DNA of 64,000 bases. It comes from Novosphingobium acidiphilum DSM 19966 (GTDB lineage Bacteria > Pseudomonadota > Alphaproteobacteria > Sphingomonadales > Sphingomonadaceae). The DNA is taken from NCBI RefSeq assembly GCF_000429005.1, contig NZ_AUBA01000003.1, forward strand, positions 124,001-188,000. Reading direction: 5' to 3'. The notes beneath the pieces were generated by a model, which did not search any database, had not been told where the DNA came from, and saw only the letters and a list, made by a program, of their open reading frames with translations. Shown one piece after another: positions 51,099-60,253 of this stretch. A program made the translations under genes and the position numbers. How positions within the stretch are numbered: position 1 is the stretch's first letter; each line of letters starts with the position of its first letter.

Positions 51099-53087
51099 AT
51101 GGCCGGACTTGGTTTGGTGGTTGGCCGCTGTCTGCTGCTGACGGTGGCTGCGTGGGGTGCGGGTCTGTCGACCCCGGCCGTGGCCGCCGACGATCCGGCG
51201 CCAAAGCCTGCGGTTGCGGCAATCCCGCCGCGCATTCCCACCGCCGACTTTTCCGCCAGGGCACTGATGACGCATCCGGTGCTGTCGCCTGACGGGTTGC
51301 ACCTGGCGGCGCGGTTTTCGATCAAGGGCGAAGAACAGCTCGCGATTGCCGATGTGACCGGCAAAGTGCCGATCCGGTTGATCAAGGTGCCCAAAAAGGG
51401 CGATCTCGTGCGCTATTTCTGGGCGGGCAACCACACCCTGATCATCAGCCTGGGCTCGACCGTGCAATGGTACGATGACGAGGCCTATGCCACGCGGATG
51501 ACGGCCTTTGACATTGATGCCGGCAAGATGTCCTTGCTCAACCACCAGATCGCCGGGCTGAAAGGCGACGATGTGCTGTGGGTCGATCCCGAGGGCAAGA
51601 CGCTGCTGATGGCGTTTCAAAGTTCGCTCAGCGATTATCCCGATGTCTGGCGCATGGACGTGGCCACCAATCGTGCGACCAGGGTCAGCAGAAGCTTTGA
51701 CGGGATCTGGGACTGGTATGCCGACAGCAGCGGTGTGGTGCGCTATGGTTTTGGCTATTCGGACGAACACAACTGGAAAATGGTCTATCGCAGCGGCGCG
51801 GCCGACAAGTTCCGGGTTGTGCTCAAAGGCAACGATGACAAAGACGATGACTCGGCGATCGACAATGTCGTCCGCCTGACCCAGGGCAGCGACAAGGGCT
51901 ATATGCTCGCGCGTGGCCCCGAAAATCCCTACTGGGCGGTCTACGAATATGACTTCATCCAGCACAAACGCGGCAGTCTGGTCTATGCTGCGCCCGGCAG
52001 CGATATCGACAGTGCCGACAGCAGCGAAGACGGCCAGAAGCTGATCTCGGCCGCATACACCGATGATCGCGCGCGCGTGCACTGGTTTGACGACACGCTG
52101 GCGCAGTTGCAGGGCGATCTCGACAAGGCGGTCGGGGACAACCGGCAGGCGTGGGTCGTTTCGCACAGCCGCGATTACGCCATGCTGATGATTGCCGTGA
52201 CCAGCGCGTCCGATCCGGGCGCGTATTACCTGTATCAGCAGGCCGAAGGCGTGATGCACCGCTATGCCAAAGTGAACGAGCATCTCGATCCCGCGCAACT
52301 GGCGTCCACCCGGTTCGTGCATTACAAGGCCCGCGACGGGCAGGCCCTGGCCGCCTATCTGACTTTGCCGGTGGGGCGCGCGGCCAAAGCCCTGCCGCTG
52401 ATCATCCTGCCGCATGGCGGCCCGTTCGGGGTGCGCGACGACGGCAGTTTTGACGAAGAAGTGCAGTTTTTTGCCAATCGCGGCTATGCCGTGCTGCAAC
52501 CGCAGTTTCGCGGATCGGGCAGCTTCGGCAAAGTGTTCGAGGATGCTGCGCAGGGCCAGTGGGGCCGGTCGATGCAGGACGATCTGGACGACGGCATGGA
52601 CTGGCTGACCGCGCAGGGCATGGTCGACGCCAAACGGGTTTGCGTGGTCGGCAGTTCGTACGGCGGGTATGCCGCATTGTGGGCGGCCACGCGCAACCCC
52701 GAACGCTATCGCTGTGCGGCCAGCTTTGCCGGGATCAGCGATGTTCCGCGGTGGCTGAAATATTCAGGCCGGTTCGATGGCACCAAGCACCGCGAAAACT
52801 GGCGCGCGCGATTGCAGGGCGACAAGACCTTCGATTTGAAAACGGTGTCGCCACTGTACACCGTCGACCGGTTGAAGGTGCCGGTGATGATCGTGCACGG
52901 CGAAGCCGACACGCGGGTGCCGATGAAACAGAGCAAGCAATATGCCGATGCCCTGACCCAGGCCGGCAAGGTCCACGAATTCTACACCATCCCCGAAGAA
53001 GGCCACGGTTTCACAACCTCGGCGCATGAACAGCTGTGGCTGGACAAGCTCGATGCCTTTCTGGCGAAATACAACCCCGCGGGGTAA
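51099..53087 (+). CDS. Exported S9 (prolyl oligopeptidase family) serine peptidase
   Basis: A 662-residue secreted peptidase: signal peptide (about 30 residues, cut near AVAADD), a beta-propeller (about 60-400) and an alpha/beta hydrolase domain with the triad Ser 520 in GSSYGGYA, Asp in HGEADTRVP and His in PEEGHGF. This resembles the DPP IV/acylaminoacyl peptidase groups of the S9 family. The start ATG at 51099 follows a G-rich stretch. It is the first gene of a plus-strand run with an unknown protein and an amidohydrolase, which may together process external peptides (inference). Confidence 0.93.
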   Translation: MAGLGLVVGRCLLLTVAAWGAGLSTPAVAADDPAPKPAVAAIPPRIPTADFSARALMTHPVLSPDGLHLAARFSIKGEEQLAIADVTGKVPIRLIKVPKKGDLVRYFWAGNHTLIISLGSTVQWYDDEAYATRMTAFDIDAGKMSLLNHQIAGLKGDDVLWVDPEGKTLLMAFQSSLSDYPDVWRMDVATNRATRVSRSFDGIWDWYADSSGVVRYGFGYSDEHNWKMVYRSGAADKFRVVLKGNDDKDDDSAIDNVVRLTQGSDKGYMLARGPENPYWAVYEYDFIQHKRGSLVYAAPGSDIDSADSSEDGQKLISAAYTDDRARVHWFDDTLAQLQGDLDKAVGDNRQAWVVSHSRDYAMLMIAVTSASDPGAYYLYQQAEGVMHRYAKVNEHLDPAQLASTRFVHYKARDGQALAAYLTLPVGRAAKALPLIILPHGGPFGVRDDGSFDEEVQFFANRGYAVLQPQFRGSGSFGKVFEDAAQGQWGRSMQDDLDDGMDWLTAQGMVDAKRVCVVGSSYGGYAALWAATRNPERYRCAASFAGISDVPRWLKYSGRFDGTKHRENWRARLQGDKTFDLKTVSPLYTVDRLKVPVMIVHGEADTRVPMKQSKQYADALTQAGKVHEFYTIPEEGHGFTTSAHEQLWLDKLDAFLAKYNPAG

Positions 53088-53152
53088 CGAAATGCTCGAC
53101 CGGGGCCGGGCTTGTCTGCCAAGGTAGGCGTCGGGTGGTTTGATCGGGGACA

Positions 53153-53875
53153 GTGGTGAGCAACAAGGACAAAAAGGCGCGCCACGCGGCCTTGCGCGAA
53201 TTTCTGATCGCAATTCCGGGCGCGTTCGATCGGGCCGCCACCGCGCTGCGCTGGCTGGTCGTGCTGGCGGCGATCGCGCTGGCGGCGATGGTGCTGCGCA
53301 TGGTGTTTGCGCATCCCGGCCATCCGCCCGCGCCGCCGCCGGGCGGACAGGGCGACAATCCGTCAGGCGCGCTCTATGTGCGCGATCTGGGGCGATTGCC
53401 CGATGGGCGGCACACGTTTGACCTGGTTTACGAACTGGTGCTGCGCAACGCCGGAGAGCCACACGTGCGGCTTGTCTTCGCGACTGAGCGGCTGTCGATT
53501 GGCGATCCGCCCCCGGCCGCCGATGTGATCGATCTGCCGCAGGCACCGGGCGCATACCGTCAGGCGACCGGGCAATGGCACGAGGTGTCGGTTCGCACCG
53601 ATCATCCCGGCCAACCCGATCAGGACGTGCTTCCCGGCCACTGGCAGATTGTCCGCGCGCATTACCGGGTCAACGCGCGGCCTGATCAGTTCGCCGATGT
53701 CGCAATTGGCTATACCTTGGATCATGATGCGGCGCGGGGCTGGTTCACCCGCAAAGGTCCGCCAGACGGGGTCGCGCATGATGAAGACGTGCAACTGGGC
53801 GCGGTGCTGCGCGCGCATTGCCCGTTGGGCGTAAAGGTGCAGAACGGGGAAATGAGGTCGCTGTGCGCAGCGTGA
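53153..53875 (+). CDS. Membrane-anchored protein of unknown function
   Basis: A 240-residue protein with one N-terminal transmembrane segment (about residues 34-52, WLVVLAAIALAAMVLRMVF), a Pro-rich linker (HPPAPPPGGQG) and an all-beta-looking domain without recognised motif (VRDLGRLPDGRHTFDLVYELVLRNAG). Two cysteines near the C-terminus (HCPLG, SLCAA) might pair. The start is GTG at 53153 or 53156 with a GGGGA site. It overlaps the next gene by 13 bases and follows the S9 peptidase by 65. I do not recognise the family. Confidence 0.7.
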   Translation: MVSNKDKKARHAALREFLIAIPGAFDRAATALRWLVVLAAIALAAMVLRMVFAHPGHPPAPPPGGQGDNPSGALYVRDLGRLPDGRHTFDLVYELVLRNAGEPHVRLVFATERLSIGDPPPAADVIDLPQAPGAYRQATGQWHEVSVRTDHPGQPDQDVLPGHWQIVRAHYRVNARPDQFADVAIGYTLDHDAARGWFTRKGPPDGVAHDEDVQLGAVLRAHCPLGVKVQNGEMRSLCAA

Positions 53876-55134
53876 TCGCAGCAGCAATGGTGCTGGCCAT
53901 GGCCGGCACGGCGCAGGCTGAAACGGTCTTTGTGCGCGCAGGCCATCTGGTCGATCCGGAAAGGGGCACGGTGGAAGGCGCGCGCGTGTTGCGGGTGGAG
54001 GATGGCCGCGTTGCCGCGATCATGCCCGATGGCGCGCTGCCGGCGGGCGCCAAAGTGATCGACTGGTCGCGCTATACCGTACTGCCGGGGCTGATCGACA
54101 TGCATGTCCATCTGGCTGATACGGGCGAAACCAACAATCCGGCCGAGCCGTTGCTGCATTCGGCGATGGAGGTCGCCTATATGGGCGCGGCCAATGCGCG
54201 CACCACGCTGTTTGCCGGGTTTACCTCGGTCCACGATGTCGGCTGTTACCGCGCGTTCGGCGATGTCGAACTGCGCAACGCGATCAATCGCGGCGATGTG
54301 ATCGGCCCGCGCATGGCGGCGGTCGGCGCCTATATCACCGCGCCCGGCGGCGGCGGCGAAGTGACCGGCCTGGCGGCTGATGTGCATGTGCCCGACGACA
54401 TGCGCGCAGGCGTGGTCAACAGCCCCGACGAGGTCACGCAAAAGGTCAATTATCTGTTCCAGCACGGCGCGGATTCGATCAAGCTGATCGCCACCGGCGC
54501 GGTGTTTGCCATCGGCACCGTTGCGGGGCAGCAGGAACTGACCGAGGACGAAATGCGCGCCGCGGTGGCGGTGGCGCAGGCGCGCGGATCCTGGGTGACC
54601 GCGCACGCGCATGGTGCCGCCGGGATCAAGGCGGCGATCCGCGCCGGGGTGCGCGGCATCGAACACGCCAGCCTGATCGATGACGAAGGCATCGCGCTGG
54701 CCAAGGCGCGCGGCGTGTTCCTGGACATGGATGTCTACAACGGCGACTGGACCGACGAAGTGGGGCGCCGCGATCATTATCCCGAAGACTATATGCGCAA
54801 GAACACCGAGACCACGCTGGCGCAGCGCCAGGCGTTTCAAAAGGCCGTGCGCGCCGGGGTCAAACTGTCGTTCGGCACCGATGCCGGGGTCTATCCGCAC
54901 GGGCTGAATGCGCGGCAGTTCAAATATATGGTGCAGTGGGGCATGACCCCGATGCAGGCGATCCAGGCCGCCACCACAACTTCGGCCGCGATGCTGGGCT
55001 GGAGCAGGGACGTCGGCGCGCTGTCGCCCGGCCACTATGCCGACATGATCGCGGTGGACGGCGATCCGACGCAGGACGTAACCGTGCTTGAACACGTCGT
55101 CCATGTGATCAAGGGTGGCGAACTGGTGAAATAA
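53863..55134 (+). CDS. Exported metal-dependent amidohydrolase (prolidase-like)
   Basis: A 423-residue TIM-barrel enzyme of the imidazolonepropionase/prolidase-like amidohydrolase group. Metal residues are HVHLAD (H-x-H), Lys in DSIKLIATGAV, His in VTAHAHGAAG and GVRGIEHAS, and Asp in SFGTDAGVYPHG. A signal peptide (VRSVIAAAMVLAMAGTAQAE) starts at the GTG at 53863, overlapping the previous gene by 13 bases. Relatives of this exported group hydrolyse Xaa-Pro or N-acyl dipeptides, which fits the upstream S9 peptidase. Substrate is not proven. Confidence 0.9.
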   Translation: MRSVIAAAMVLAMAGTAQAETVFVRAGHLVDPERGTVEGARVLRVEDGRVAAIMPDGALPAGAKVIDWSRYTVLPGLIDMHVHLADTGETNNPAEPLLHSAMEVAYMGAANARTTLFAGFTSVHDVGCYRAFGDVELRNAINRGDVIGPRMAAVGAYITAPGGGGEVTGLAADVHVPDDMRAGVVNSPDEVTQKVNYLFQHGADSIKLIATGAVFAIGTVAGQQELTEDEMRAAVAVAQARGSWVTAHAHGAAGIKAAIRAGVRGIEHASLIDDEGIALAKARGVFLDMDVYNGDWTDEVGRRDHYPEDYMRKNTETTLAQRQAFQKAVRAGVKLSFGTDAGVYPHGLNARQFKYMVQWGMTPMQAIQAATTTSAAMLGWSRDVGALSPGHYADMIAVDGDPTQDVTVLEHVVHVIKGGELVK

Positions 55135-55154
55135 CCCACCAGCACGCCACGCAC

Positions 55155-56051
55155 CTAAAGATTGACCTTGAACAGCGCCAGCATACGGGTCCAGGCTCTT
55201 TCCGCCTGCACTTCGTCATAAACCGGGGCGTCGATCGTGCACCAGCCGTGCTGCGCCGGATAGACCTCGATTTCGGCCGGCCGGCCGCTTGCGCTGGCCG
55301 CGTCCTTCAGCGCGATCTTGTCGGTCGGCGCGTTGGCATCGTCGTTCTGCGCGATGGCAAACAGATAGGCAGCCTGCGTCTTTGCCAGCAGCAGGTGCGG
55401 GCTGTCGTGTCCGGCTTTTTCATCGACCAGCCCTGCGCCGTGGAACGAAGCACCCGCGCCCACGCGGCCCGGCACCGCGGCGGCGGTGCGCACGGTATAG
55501 CCGCCGGTCATGCAATAGCCGCTGCTGCCGATGCGCCGGGCGGTGTCGACTTCGCCCTGGTGGTCCAGCCAGCCGACATAGGCGGCGGCATCGCGGGCAA
55601 TGCCGGCAGGCGTGATCGCGGCGATCAGCGGTTTGAGCCGGGCCTGCCCTTCGGGTGTGCGCCAGGCCACCAGCGAATCGAGAATCGGCGCCCTGGCACC
55701 GCGGTAATAGTGATTGACCGCCAGCACGGCATAGCCGGCCCCGGCCAGCCGCGCCGCCATTGTCTTGTAGGCATCGCGCAGCCCGGCAATATCGGGCCAC
55801 AGGATCACGGCCGGATGCCTGCCGGTGGTGGGGGCCACAAACCAGGCGTCGGTTACGCCGTCGGGCGTGGTGATCGATACCGCGCGGCCCGCAACCGGCA
55901 GCGCCGGCGTCTGGTCGGCCACTTTGGCGATGCAGCCGGGAATCGTGGCCAACGTGGCGGCGCCTGCGCCCATCACGGCAAAGCGGCGGCGATCCACCGA
56001 CAGGCGGGCCAGATAGTCGATGTTGTCGGCTTCGGTCAGGTCATCGCACAT
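55155..56051 (-). CDS. Tat-exported dienelactone-hydrolase-family protein
   Basis: A 298-residue alpha/beta hydrolase with a twin-arginine-like signal (VDRRRFAVMGAGAATLATI). The nucleophile is cysteine in SSGYCMTGGY, as in dienelactone hydrolases (G-x-C-x-G-G), and YPAQHGWC holds the catalytic His. It could act on lactones or esters from aromatic catabolism but the catabolic genes are absent. The ATG at 56051 has GGAGACG eight bases upstream and is preferred over 56084. It is divergent from the PQQ dehydrogenase gene. Confidence 0.85.
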   Translation of the reverse strand: MCDDLTEADNIDYLARLSVDRRRFAVMGAGAATLATIPGCIAKVADQTPALPVAGRAVSITTPDGVTDAWFVAPTTGRHPAVILWPDIAGLRDAYKTMAARLAGAGYAVLAVNHYYRGARAPILDSLVAWRTPEGQARLKPLIAAITPAGIARDAAAYVGWLDHQGEVDTARRIGSSGYCMTGGYTVRTAAAVPGRVGAGASFHGAGLVDEKAGHDSPHLLLAKTQAAYLFAIAQNDDANAPTDKIALKDAASASGRPAEIEVYPAQHGWCTIDAPVYDEVQAERAWTRMLALFKVNL

Positions 56052-56288
56052 CGCACACGTCTCCAAAGACTGCATCGTCAGCATGATAGCCGACCTGCGT
56101 AACGTTGCAATCGACGGTAACGGGCGATTGCACCGATCGACACTTGCCCACGCGCGGTGGCGCGTTTAACCAATCCCTTAAGATTTGCGCTGGCCTCGGC
56201 CAGATTGCTATGCCAGATTACCATGATACCAAAGACCGTGACAGGTGACCGGGCAAGACCCCGGCGCAACAGGAGAGGCCCGAAAGCC

Positions 56289-58442
56289 ATGACAGGCATT
56301 GCGCGCAACAATTCGGTGGTTCGGGGACGGGTTCGGGCCGGAATTGGTCTTGTCTGCGGCGTGGCGCTGGCCACGATGCAACTGGGCGGCAGCGCTGCGA
56401 TTGCCGCAGGCGGCGTGACCGCGGCGGATATCGCAGCCAGCCCCGCGGGCGAATGGTTGAGCTATGGCCGCGATTATGGCGAACAGCGCTTTTCGCCGCT
56501 GGGCACGATCAATGCGGGCAACGTGGCACAGCTGGGCCTGGCCTGGTCGGCCGATCTCGACACCGCGCGCGGGCAGGAGGCGACGCCGCTGCTGCACAAT
56601 GGCGTGCTGTACGTTTCCACCGCGTGGTCGATGGTCAAGGCCTATGACGCCACCACCGGCAAACAGCTGTGGGGCTATGACCCCAAAGTGCCGCGCGAAA
56701 CGCTGGTTCGCGCGTGCTGCGATGCGGTCAATCGCGGGGTCGCGCTGTATGGCAACAAGGTGTTCGTCGCCACGCTTGATGGCCGGCTGGTCGCGCTCGA
56801 TGCGCAGACCGGCAAACCGGTGTGGTCGGTGCTGGCGGTGCCCAATCAGCGCGATTACACGATCACCGGCGCTCCGCGCATCGTCAAGGGGCGGGTTGTC
56901 ATCGGCGAAGGCGGCGCCGAATACCGCGCGCGCGGCTATCTGGCGGCGTTCGATGCCCAGACCGGCAAGCTGGCGTGGAAATTCCACACCGTGCCCGGCG
57001 ATCCGGCGAAAGGCTATGAAAACAGGGCGATGTCTACTGCCGCCAAGACCTGGACGGGCAAATGGTGGACAATGGGCGGTGGCGGCACCGTGTGGGATTC
57101 GATCACCTACGATCCCAAAACCAATCTGATCCTGTTCGGCACCGGCAATGCCGAGCCGTGGAATCCCGCGCCGATGGGGCGCAAGGGCAACAATCTGTTC
57201 ACCGCCTCGGTCGTGGCGGTCAATGCCGACACCGGCGCCTATGCCTGGCATTTCCAGGAAACCCCCGAAGACCGCTGGGATTTCGATTCGGATGCGCAGA
57301 TCACGGTGGCCGATGTGGCGATCGACGGACAGGTCCGCCATGTCGCGATCCACGCGCCCAAAAACGGGCACGTCTATCTGCTGGACGTAAAAACCGGCAG
57401 ATTTGTCTCGGCCAAGGCGTTTGTGCCGGTCAACTGGACCACCGGGATCGATCCGGCCACCGGGCGGCCCGCGCTCAACCCCGATGCCCGCTACGAACAG
57501 ACGGGCAAGCCCTGGGTCAGCGCACCGGGCGCGGTCGGCGGCCACAGCTGGCAACCGCAAAGCTACAGCCAGGCGACCGGATATCTGTATATTCCGGCCA
57601 ATATCGCCGCATTCCCCTATATGGCGGCCAAGGACTGGAAACCGTCGGCGATCGGGTTCCAGACCGCGCTCGATGGCGCCGCGACCGCGATGCCCGCCAA
57701 CACCGAGATCCGCAAAGGTGCCGCAGCACAAACCACCGGCGCGCTGATCGCATGGGACGTGGCGCATCAGAAGCAGGCCTGGCGCGTGGATCTGCCCAGC
57801 CCGTGGAATGGCGGCGTGCTGTCAACGGCGGGCAATCTGGTGTTCCAGGGCAATGCCGGGGGCACGTTCGTGGCGTACAGCGCCGACAAGGGTGAAAAGC
57901 TGTGGTCGTTCCCGACCCAGACCGGCGTGATCGCGGCGCCGATGACCTATTCGATCAATGGCGAACAATATGTCGCGGTGCTGGCCGGCTGGGGCGGAGT
58001 GTGGGATATCGCCACCGGCACGCTGGCCAACAAAGGCGGGGCAGGGCGCAATATCAGCCGCTTGCTGGTGTTCAAGCTGGGCGCCAGCGGCCAGCTGCCC
58101 GCTGCGCCGCCGCCGTCGCAGATGGTGCTTGATCCCCCGGCGCCGTTCGGCACGCCGCAGCAGATTGCCGCAGGCGCCGGGCATTATGCGCGCTATTGCA
58201 GTGTGTGCCACGGCGATGCCGCGGTGTCGGGCGATCTCAACCCCGATCTGCGCCATTCGGGCGTGATCGCCTCGGCCGAAGCGCTGAAAATGGTGGTGCT
58301 GGGCGGCCAGTTGCACACGATGGGCATGGTCAGCTTCAAATCCGCGCTCAATGCCGCCGATGCCGAAGCCATCCGCGCCTATCTGATCCACCGCGCCAAC
58401 GAGGACAAGGCGCTGGAATCGCAAAAGGTGGCGTCACGCTGA
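56289..58442 (+). CDS. PQQ-dependent quinohaemoprotein alcohol dehydrogenase
   Basis: A 717-residue periplasmic dehydrogenase: signal peptide (to about residue 40), eight-bladed PQQ propeller and a C-terminal cytochrome c with CSVCH at 637-641. The vicinal disulfide is Cys 143-Cys 144 (RACCDAVN). The catalytic Asp 331 sits in RWDFDSDAQ with a second Asp at 333; an Asp two residues after the catalytic Asp is the signature reported for lanthanide-dependent XoxF/PedH/ExaF enzymes, whereas calcium enzymes have Ala, Ser or Thr. The ATG at 56289 has AGGAGAGG upstream. No pqq synthesis genes are in the window. Substrate is an unknown alcohol. Confidence 0.93.
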   Translation: MTGIARNNSVVRGRVRAGIGLVCGVALATMQLGGSAAIAAGGVTAADIAASPAGEWLSYGRDYGEQRFSPLGTINAGNVAQLGLAWSADLDTARGQEATPLLHNGVLYVSTAWSMVKAYDATTGKQLWGYDPKVPRETLVRACCDAVNRGVALYGNKVFVATLDGRLVALDAQTGKPVWSVLAVPNQRDYTITGAPRIVKGRVVIGEGGAEYRARGYLAAFDAQTGKLAWKFHTVPGDPAKGYENRAMSTAAKTWTGKWWTMGGGGTVWDSITYDPKTNLILFGTGNAEPWNPAPMGRKGNNLFTASVVAVNADTGAYAWHFQETPEDRWDFDSDAQITVADVAIDGQVRHVAIHAPKNGHVYLLDVKTGRFVSAKAFVPVNWTTGIDPATGRPALNPDARYEQTGKPWVSAPGAVGGHSWQPQSYSQATGYLYIPANIAAFPYMAAKDWKPSAIGFQTALDGAATAMPANTEIRKGAAAQTTGALIAWDVAHQKQAWRVDLPSPWNGGVLSTAGNLVFQGNAGGTFVAYSADKGEKLWSFPTQTGVIAAPMTYSINGEQYVAVLAGWGGVWDIATGTLANKGGAGRNISRLLVFKLGASGQLPAAPPPSQMVLDPPAPFGTPQQIAAGAGHYARYCSVCHGDAAVSGDLNPDLRHSGVIASAEALKMVVLGGQLHTMGMVSFKSALNAADAEAIRAYLIHRANEDKALESQKVASR

Positions 58443-58469
58443 TCCGTTCCCCCGGCACCGGGCCACGCC

Positions 58470-58871
58470 TCAGTCGCCGAAAAAGTTCAGTTCCAGCAGC
58501 ACGTTGTTGGGGTCGGTGGTGAACACCTGGGTCAGGCCGATCGCGTCGACGCGGTTGGTCTGACAGGCCAGTCCCATCGTGTCGATACGCTGCATCAGCT
58601 CGGCGTGGCCGGTGCAGGTCAGCGCCACATGGTGGATCGCGCCGGTCGCTGCACCCGGTTTTACGCTGCGTTCATACGTGCGCGGGCACTCGACCGAATT
58701 GATGTGCACGATCGCCAGTCCGTTGTCGTCAAACATCCATTGCGCGTTGTCGGGGGTCAACGGCGGTGGCGCGTTGCGGCGTTCAAGGCCCAGCAGCGCG
58801 GTATAGAAATCCGCCGTTTCATCCAGCCGGTCGGTGATGATGTTGACATGGTCAAGCCGGTTGACGCGCAT
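58470..58871 (-). CDS. VOC (glyoxalase-fold) family protein
   Basis: A 133-residue vicinal-oxygen-chelate protein with the paired beta-alpha-beta-beta-beta fold: NRLDHVNIITDRLDETADFYTALLGL and AIHHVALTCTGHAELMQRID. Metal-ligand candidates are the first His and the terminal Glu in VLLELNF. Members include dioxygenases, glyoxalases and resistance proteins; nothing here selects one. Start ATG at 58871 matches family starts. Convergent with the PQQ gene and divergent from frmA. Confidence 0.87.
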   Translation of the reverse strand: MRVNRLDHVNIITDRLDETADFYTALLGLERRNAPPPLTPDNAQWMFDDNGLAIVHINSVECPRTYERSVKPGAATGAIHHVALTCTGHAELMQRIDTMGLACQTNRVDAIGLTQVFTTDPNNVLLELNFFGD

Positions 58872-59012
58872 TGCCTGTATCCCGTGTTCATAAGCCAGGC
58901 CGCAACCGGCCATCACATTTTGGCAAGTCGGGGTGCCACAGATTGCCACCCCGGGCCATGCCCATTATGCACCCTGCCAACCGCTATGCCATCTGCCTGA
59001 AAGGATCGTTTC

Positions 59013-60125
59013 ATGAAAACCCGCGCCGCTGTCGCGTTCGAGGCCAAAAAGCCGCTGGAAATTGTCGAAGTCGATCTCGATGGCCCTCGCGCCGGCGAAG
59101 TGCTGGTGGAAATCATGGCGACCGGCGTGTGCCACACCGATGCCTACACGCTTGACGGGCTGGACAGCGAAGGGATTTTCCCGTCGATCCTGGGCCATGA
59201 AGGCGCCGGCATCGTGCGCGAGGTTGGCCCCGGCGTGACCTCGGTCAAGCCCGGCGATCACGTCATTCCGCTTTACACGCCCGAATGCCGCCAGTGCAAA
59301 TCGTGCCTGTCGGGCAAGACCAATTTGTGCACCGCGATCCGTGCGACCCAGGGCAAAGGCCTGATGCCCGATGGCACCACGCGCTTTTCCTACAAGGGTC
59401 AGCCGATCTTTCACTACATGGGTTGCTCGACCTTTTCGAACTTCACCGTGCTGCCCGAAATCGCGGTTGCCAAGATCCGTGAAGACGCGCCGTTCCAGTC
59501 GAGCTGCTATATCGGTTGCGGCGTGACGACCGGCGTGGGCGCGGTGATCAACACCGCCAAAGTCCAGGTCGGCGACAATGTCGTGGTGTTCGGGCTGGGC
59601 GGGATCGGGCTCAACGTGATCCAGGGCGCACGGCTGGCCGGCGCCGGCAAGATCATCGGCGTCGACATCAACCCCGATCGCGAAGAATGGGGCCGCAAGT
59701 TCGGTATGACCCATTTCCTCAATTCCAAGGGCCTGAGCCGCGAAGAAACCGTCGCCAAAGTGGTCGAACTGACCGATGGCGGCGCGGATTATACCTTTGA
59801 CGCCACCGGCAACACCGAAGTCATGCGCACCGCGCTTGAAGCATGCCATCGCGGCTGGGGCACCAGCATCATCATCGGCGTGGCCGAAGCCGGCCGCGAG
59901 ATTGCCACGCGTCCGTTCCAGCTGGTCACCGGGCGCAACTGGCGCGGCACCGCGTTCGGCGGGGCCAAGGGCCGCACCGACGTGCCCAAGATTGTCGACA
60001 TGTACATGACCGGCAAGATCCAGATCGACCCGATGATCACCCACGTCATGGGTCTGGAAGAGATCAACACCGCGTTCGACCTGATGCACGCCGGCAAATC
60101 GATCCGCAGCGTCATCGTGTTTTGA
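59013..60125 (+). CDS. frmA: S-(hydroxymethyl)glutathione dehydrogenase (class III ADH)
   Basis: Zinc alcohol dehydrogenase that oxidises the formaldehyde-glutathione adduct and reduces S-nitrosoglutathione. The 370-residue protein has the catalytic zinc Cys/His in GVCHTDAYTLDG and GHEGAGIVREVG, the four structural-zinc cysteines in YTPECRQCKSCLSGKTNLC, and the NAD fold VVVFGLGGIGLNVIQGA. An AAAGGA site precedes the ATG. No FrmR-type regulator or FrmB hydrolase is adjacent. It could clear formaldehyde made by alcohol oxidation by the nearby PQQ enzyme (inference). Confidence 0.96.
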   Translation: MKTRAAVAFEAKKPLEIVEVDLDGPRAGEVLVEIMATGVCHTDAYTLDGLDSEGIFPSILGHEGAGIVREVGPGVTSVKPGDHVIPLYTPECRQCKSCLSGKTNLCTAIRATQGKGLMPDGTTRFSYKGQPIFHYMGCSTFSNFTVLPEIAVAKIREDAPFQSSCYIGCGVTTGVGAVINTAKVQVGDNVVVFGLGGIGLNVIQGARLAGAGKIIGVDINPDREEWGRKFGMTHFLNSKGLSREETVAKVVELTDGGADYTFDATGNTEVMRTALEACHRGWGTSIIIGVAEAGREIATRPFQLVTGRNWRGTAFGGAKGRTDVPKIVDMYMTGKIQIDPMITHVMGLEEINTAFDLMHAGKSIRSVIVF

Positions 60126-60135
60126 TCGTCCTTGT

Positions 60136-60160
60136 CTGAACGCGCCCGCCGCGCGTTCAG
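60136..60160 (+). terminator. Hairpin terminator of frmA
   Basis: Ten-base perfect inverted repeat CTGAACGCGC/GCGCGTTCAG (60136-60145 and 60151-60160) with loop CCGCC, 10 bases after the frmA stop. No T-run. Confidence 0.6.
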
Positions 60161-60244
60161 GTGCCACTCACCGCCCCGCACCCCCGGCCCAGCCACCCAT
60201 TCAAGGTACACTGTGGGCGGCTGGGCCGGGGGTGCGGGTGGCAC
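60161..60244. terminator. Very long GC-rich hairpin between convergent genes
   Basis: A perfect 20-bp stem (60175-60194 with 60219-60238) flanked by a further outer pairing GTGCCAC/GTGGCAC (60161-60167 and 60238-60244) and an inner CCCA/TGGG. It directly follows the frmA hairpin and precedes the end of the minus-strand protease gene, so it probably stops transcription from both sides or marks an extragenic repeat element. Confidence 0.6.
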
Positions 60245-60253
60245 ATTGACTGA

